From an uncultured Pelagibacteraceae bacterium (GTDB taxonomy: Bacteria > Pseudomonadota > Alphaproteobacteria > Pelagibacterales > Pelagibacteraceae), in contig CACLSX010000002.1 of the NCBI GenBank assembly GCA_902609705.1, positions 16,347 to 80,346 of the forward strand: DNA of 64,000 bases, in the 5' to 3' direction. The notes below the pieces were generated by a model, which was given only the letters and a program-made list of their open reading frames with translations, was not told the origin of the DNA and ran no database searches. The position numbers and the translations under genes were made by a program. This document shows, one piece after another, positions 63,564 to 64,000 of the stretch. Every line of letters starts with the position of its first letter. The first letter of the stretch is position 1.

Positions 63564-64000
63564 ATGAAAAATATACTTATAGTAACAGGTGGTTCTGGTG
63601 GCCACGTAGTACCATCTACCTCTTTGTTTGAACATTTGAAAAACAAATTTTCTGTAAAAATGGTATCTGATTTGAGAGGAAGTAAATATATAAATACTGA
63701 AAAATTTAAATATGAATTAATAGATGTGCCTAATTTATTTTTAAAACCTTATTTACTCCCAATAAATATTTTTAAATATTTTCTAAACATTTTTCAATCT
63801 ATTAGATTTTTAAAAAATAATAAGACAAATGTTGTGATTAGTACTGGTGGGTACATGACATTTCCATTTTGCTTAGCTGCATTTATATTACAAAAAAAAG
63901 TTCTCTTGTTTGAGCCTAATAGTGTTTTAGGTAGATCTAACCGCTTTGCTTTGAAATTTTCAACAAAAATAATTTGTTACGATGAAAATTTAAGAAACTT
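63564..64000 (+). CDS. murG: UDP-N-acetylglucosamine-undecaprenyl-P-P-MurNAc-pentapeptide GlcNAc transferase (MurG), partial, runs off window end
   Basis: Manual translation MKNILIVTGGSGGHVVPSTSLFEHLK...NVVISTGGYMTFPFCLAAFILQKKVLLFEPNSVLGRSNRF. Confidence 0.9.
   Translation, partial: MKNILIVTGGSGGHVVPSTSLFEHLKNKFSVKMVSDLRGSKYINTEKFKYELIDVPNLFLKPYLLPINIFKYFLNIFQSIRFLKNNKTNVVISTGGYMTFPFCLAAFILQKKVLLFEPNSVLGRSNRFALKFSTKIICYDENLRN

Noticed and set aside
1-64000. Search for CRISPR arrays, IS elements, prophage or defence systems
   Set aside because: No regularly spaced repeats, no transposase/integrase-like ORFs and no recognisable defence genes were seen; nearly all sequence is accounted for by housekeeping genes.

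Overview
This window looks like a very AT-rich, streamlined alphaproteobacterial core-genome segment, most likely SAR11/Pelagibacter-like. That assignment is inferred from gene content and composition; no search was run. Main blocks: a partial crtI; F0 ATP synthase genes (atpI-B-E-F'-F); smc, a DsbA-like gene and dciA; mutY, ccrM, rnhB and a family 4 UDG; ispE, tRNA-Gln and pcnB; greA, hemF, trmL and petABC; ychF, pth, rplY and prs; pgeF, midA and lgt; a MarR/OmpR/EnvZ-type cluster; ilvE; a uvrB...uvrC-pgsA gene string; aspC and trxB; an ELM1-like plus 2OG-Fe(II) oxygenase pair; carAB, yqeY, dnaG and rpoD; two tRNAs; mlaA/mlaC; an amidase, rnpB, and a dcw cluster (mraZ-ftsZ-rsmH-ftsL-ftsI-murEF-mraY-murD-ftsW-murG). 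I see no CRISPR array, transposon, prophage or recognisable defence island. The observations most worth a second look are: (1) a tRNA-Val(GAC) whose T-loop and D-loop elbow positions are non-canonical in an apparently paired way, and whose first base is the last base of the rpoD stop codon; (2) a short SMC (857 aa) with no hinge I can recognise; (3) a GANTC-bearing perfect inverted repeat directly upstream of ccrM; (4) eight convergent gene pairs, all abutting or overlapping, three sharing a TTAA double stop; (5) ftsZ placed second in the dcw cluster, behind 10-bp-phased MraZ-type boxes; (6) a murE-murF fusion.
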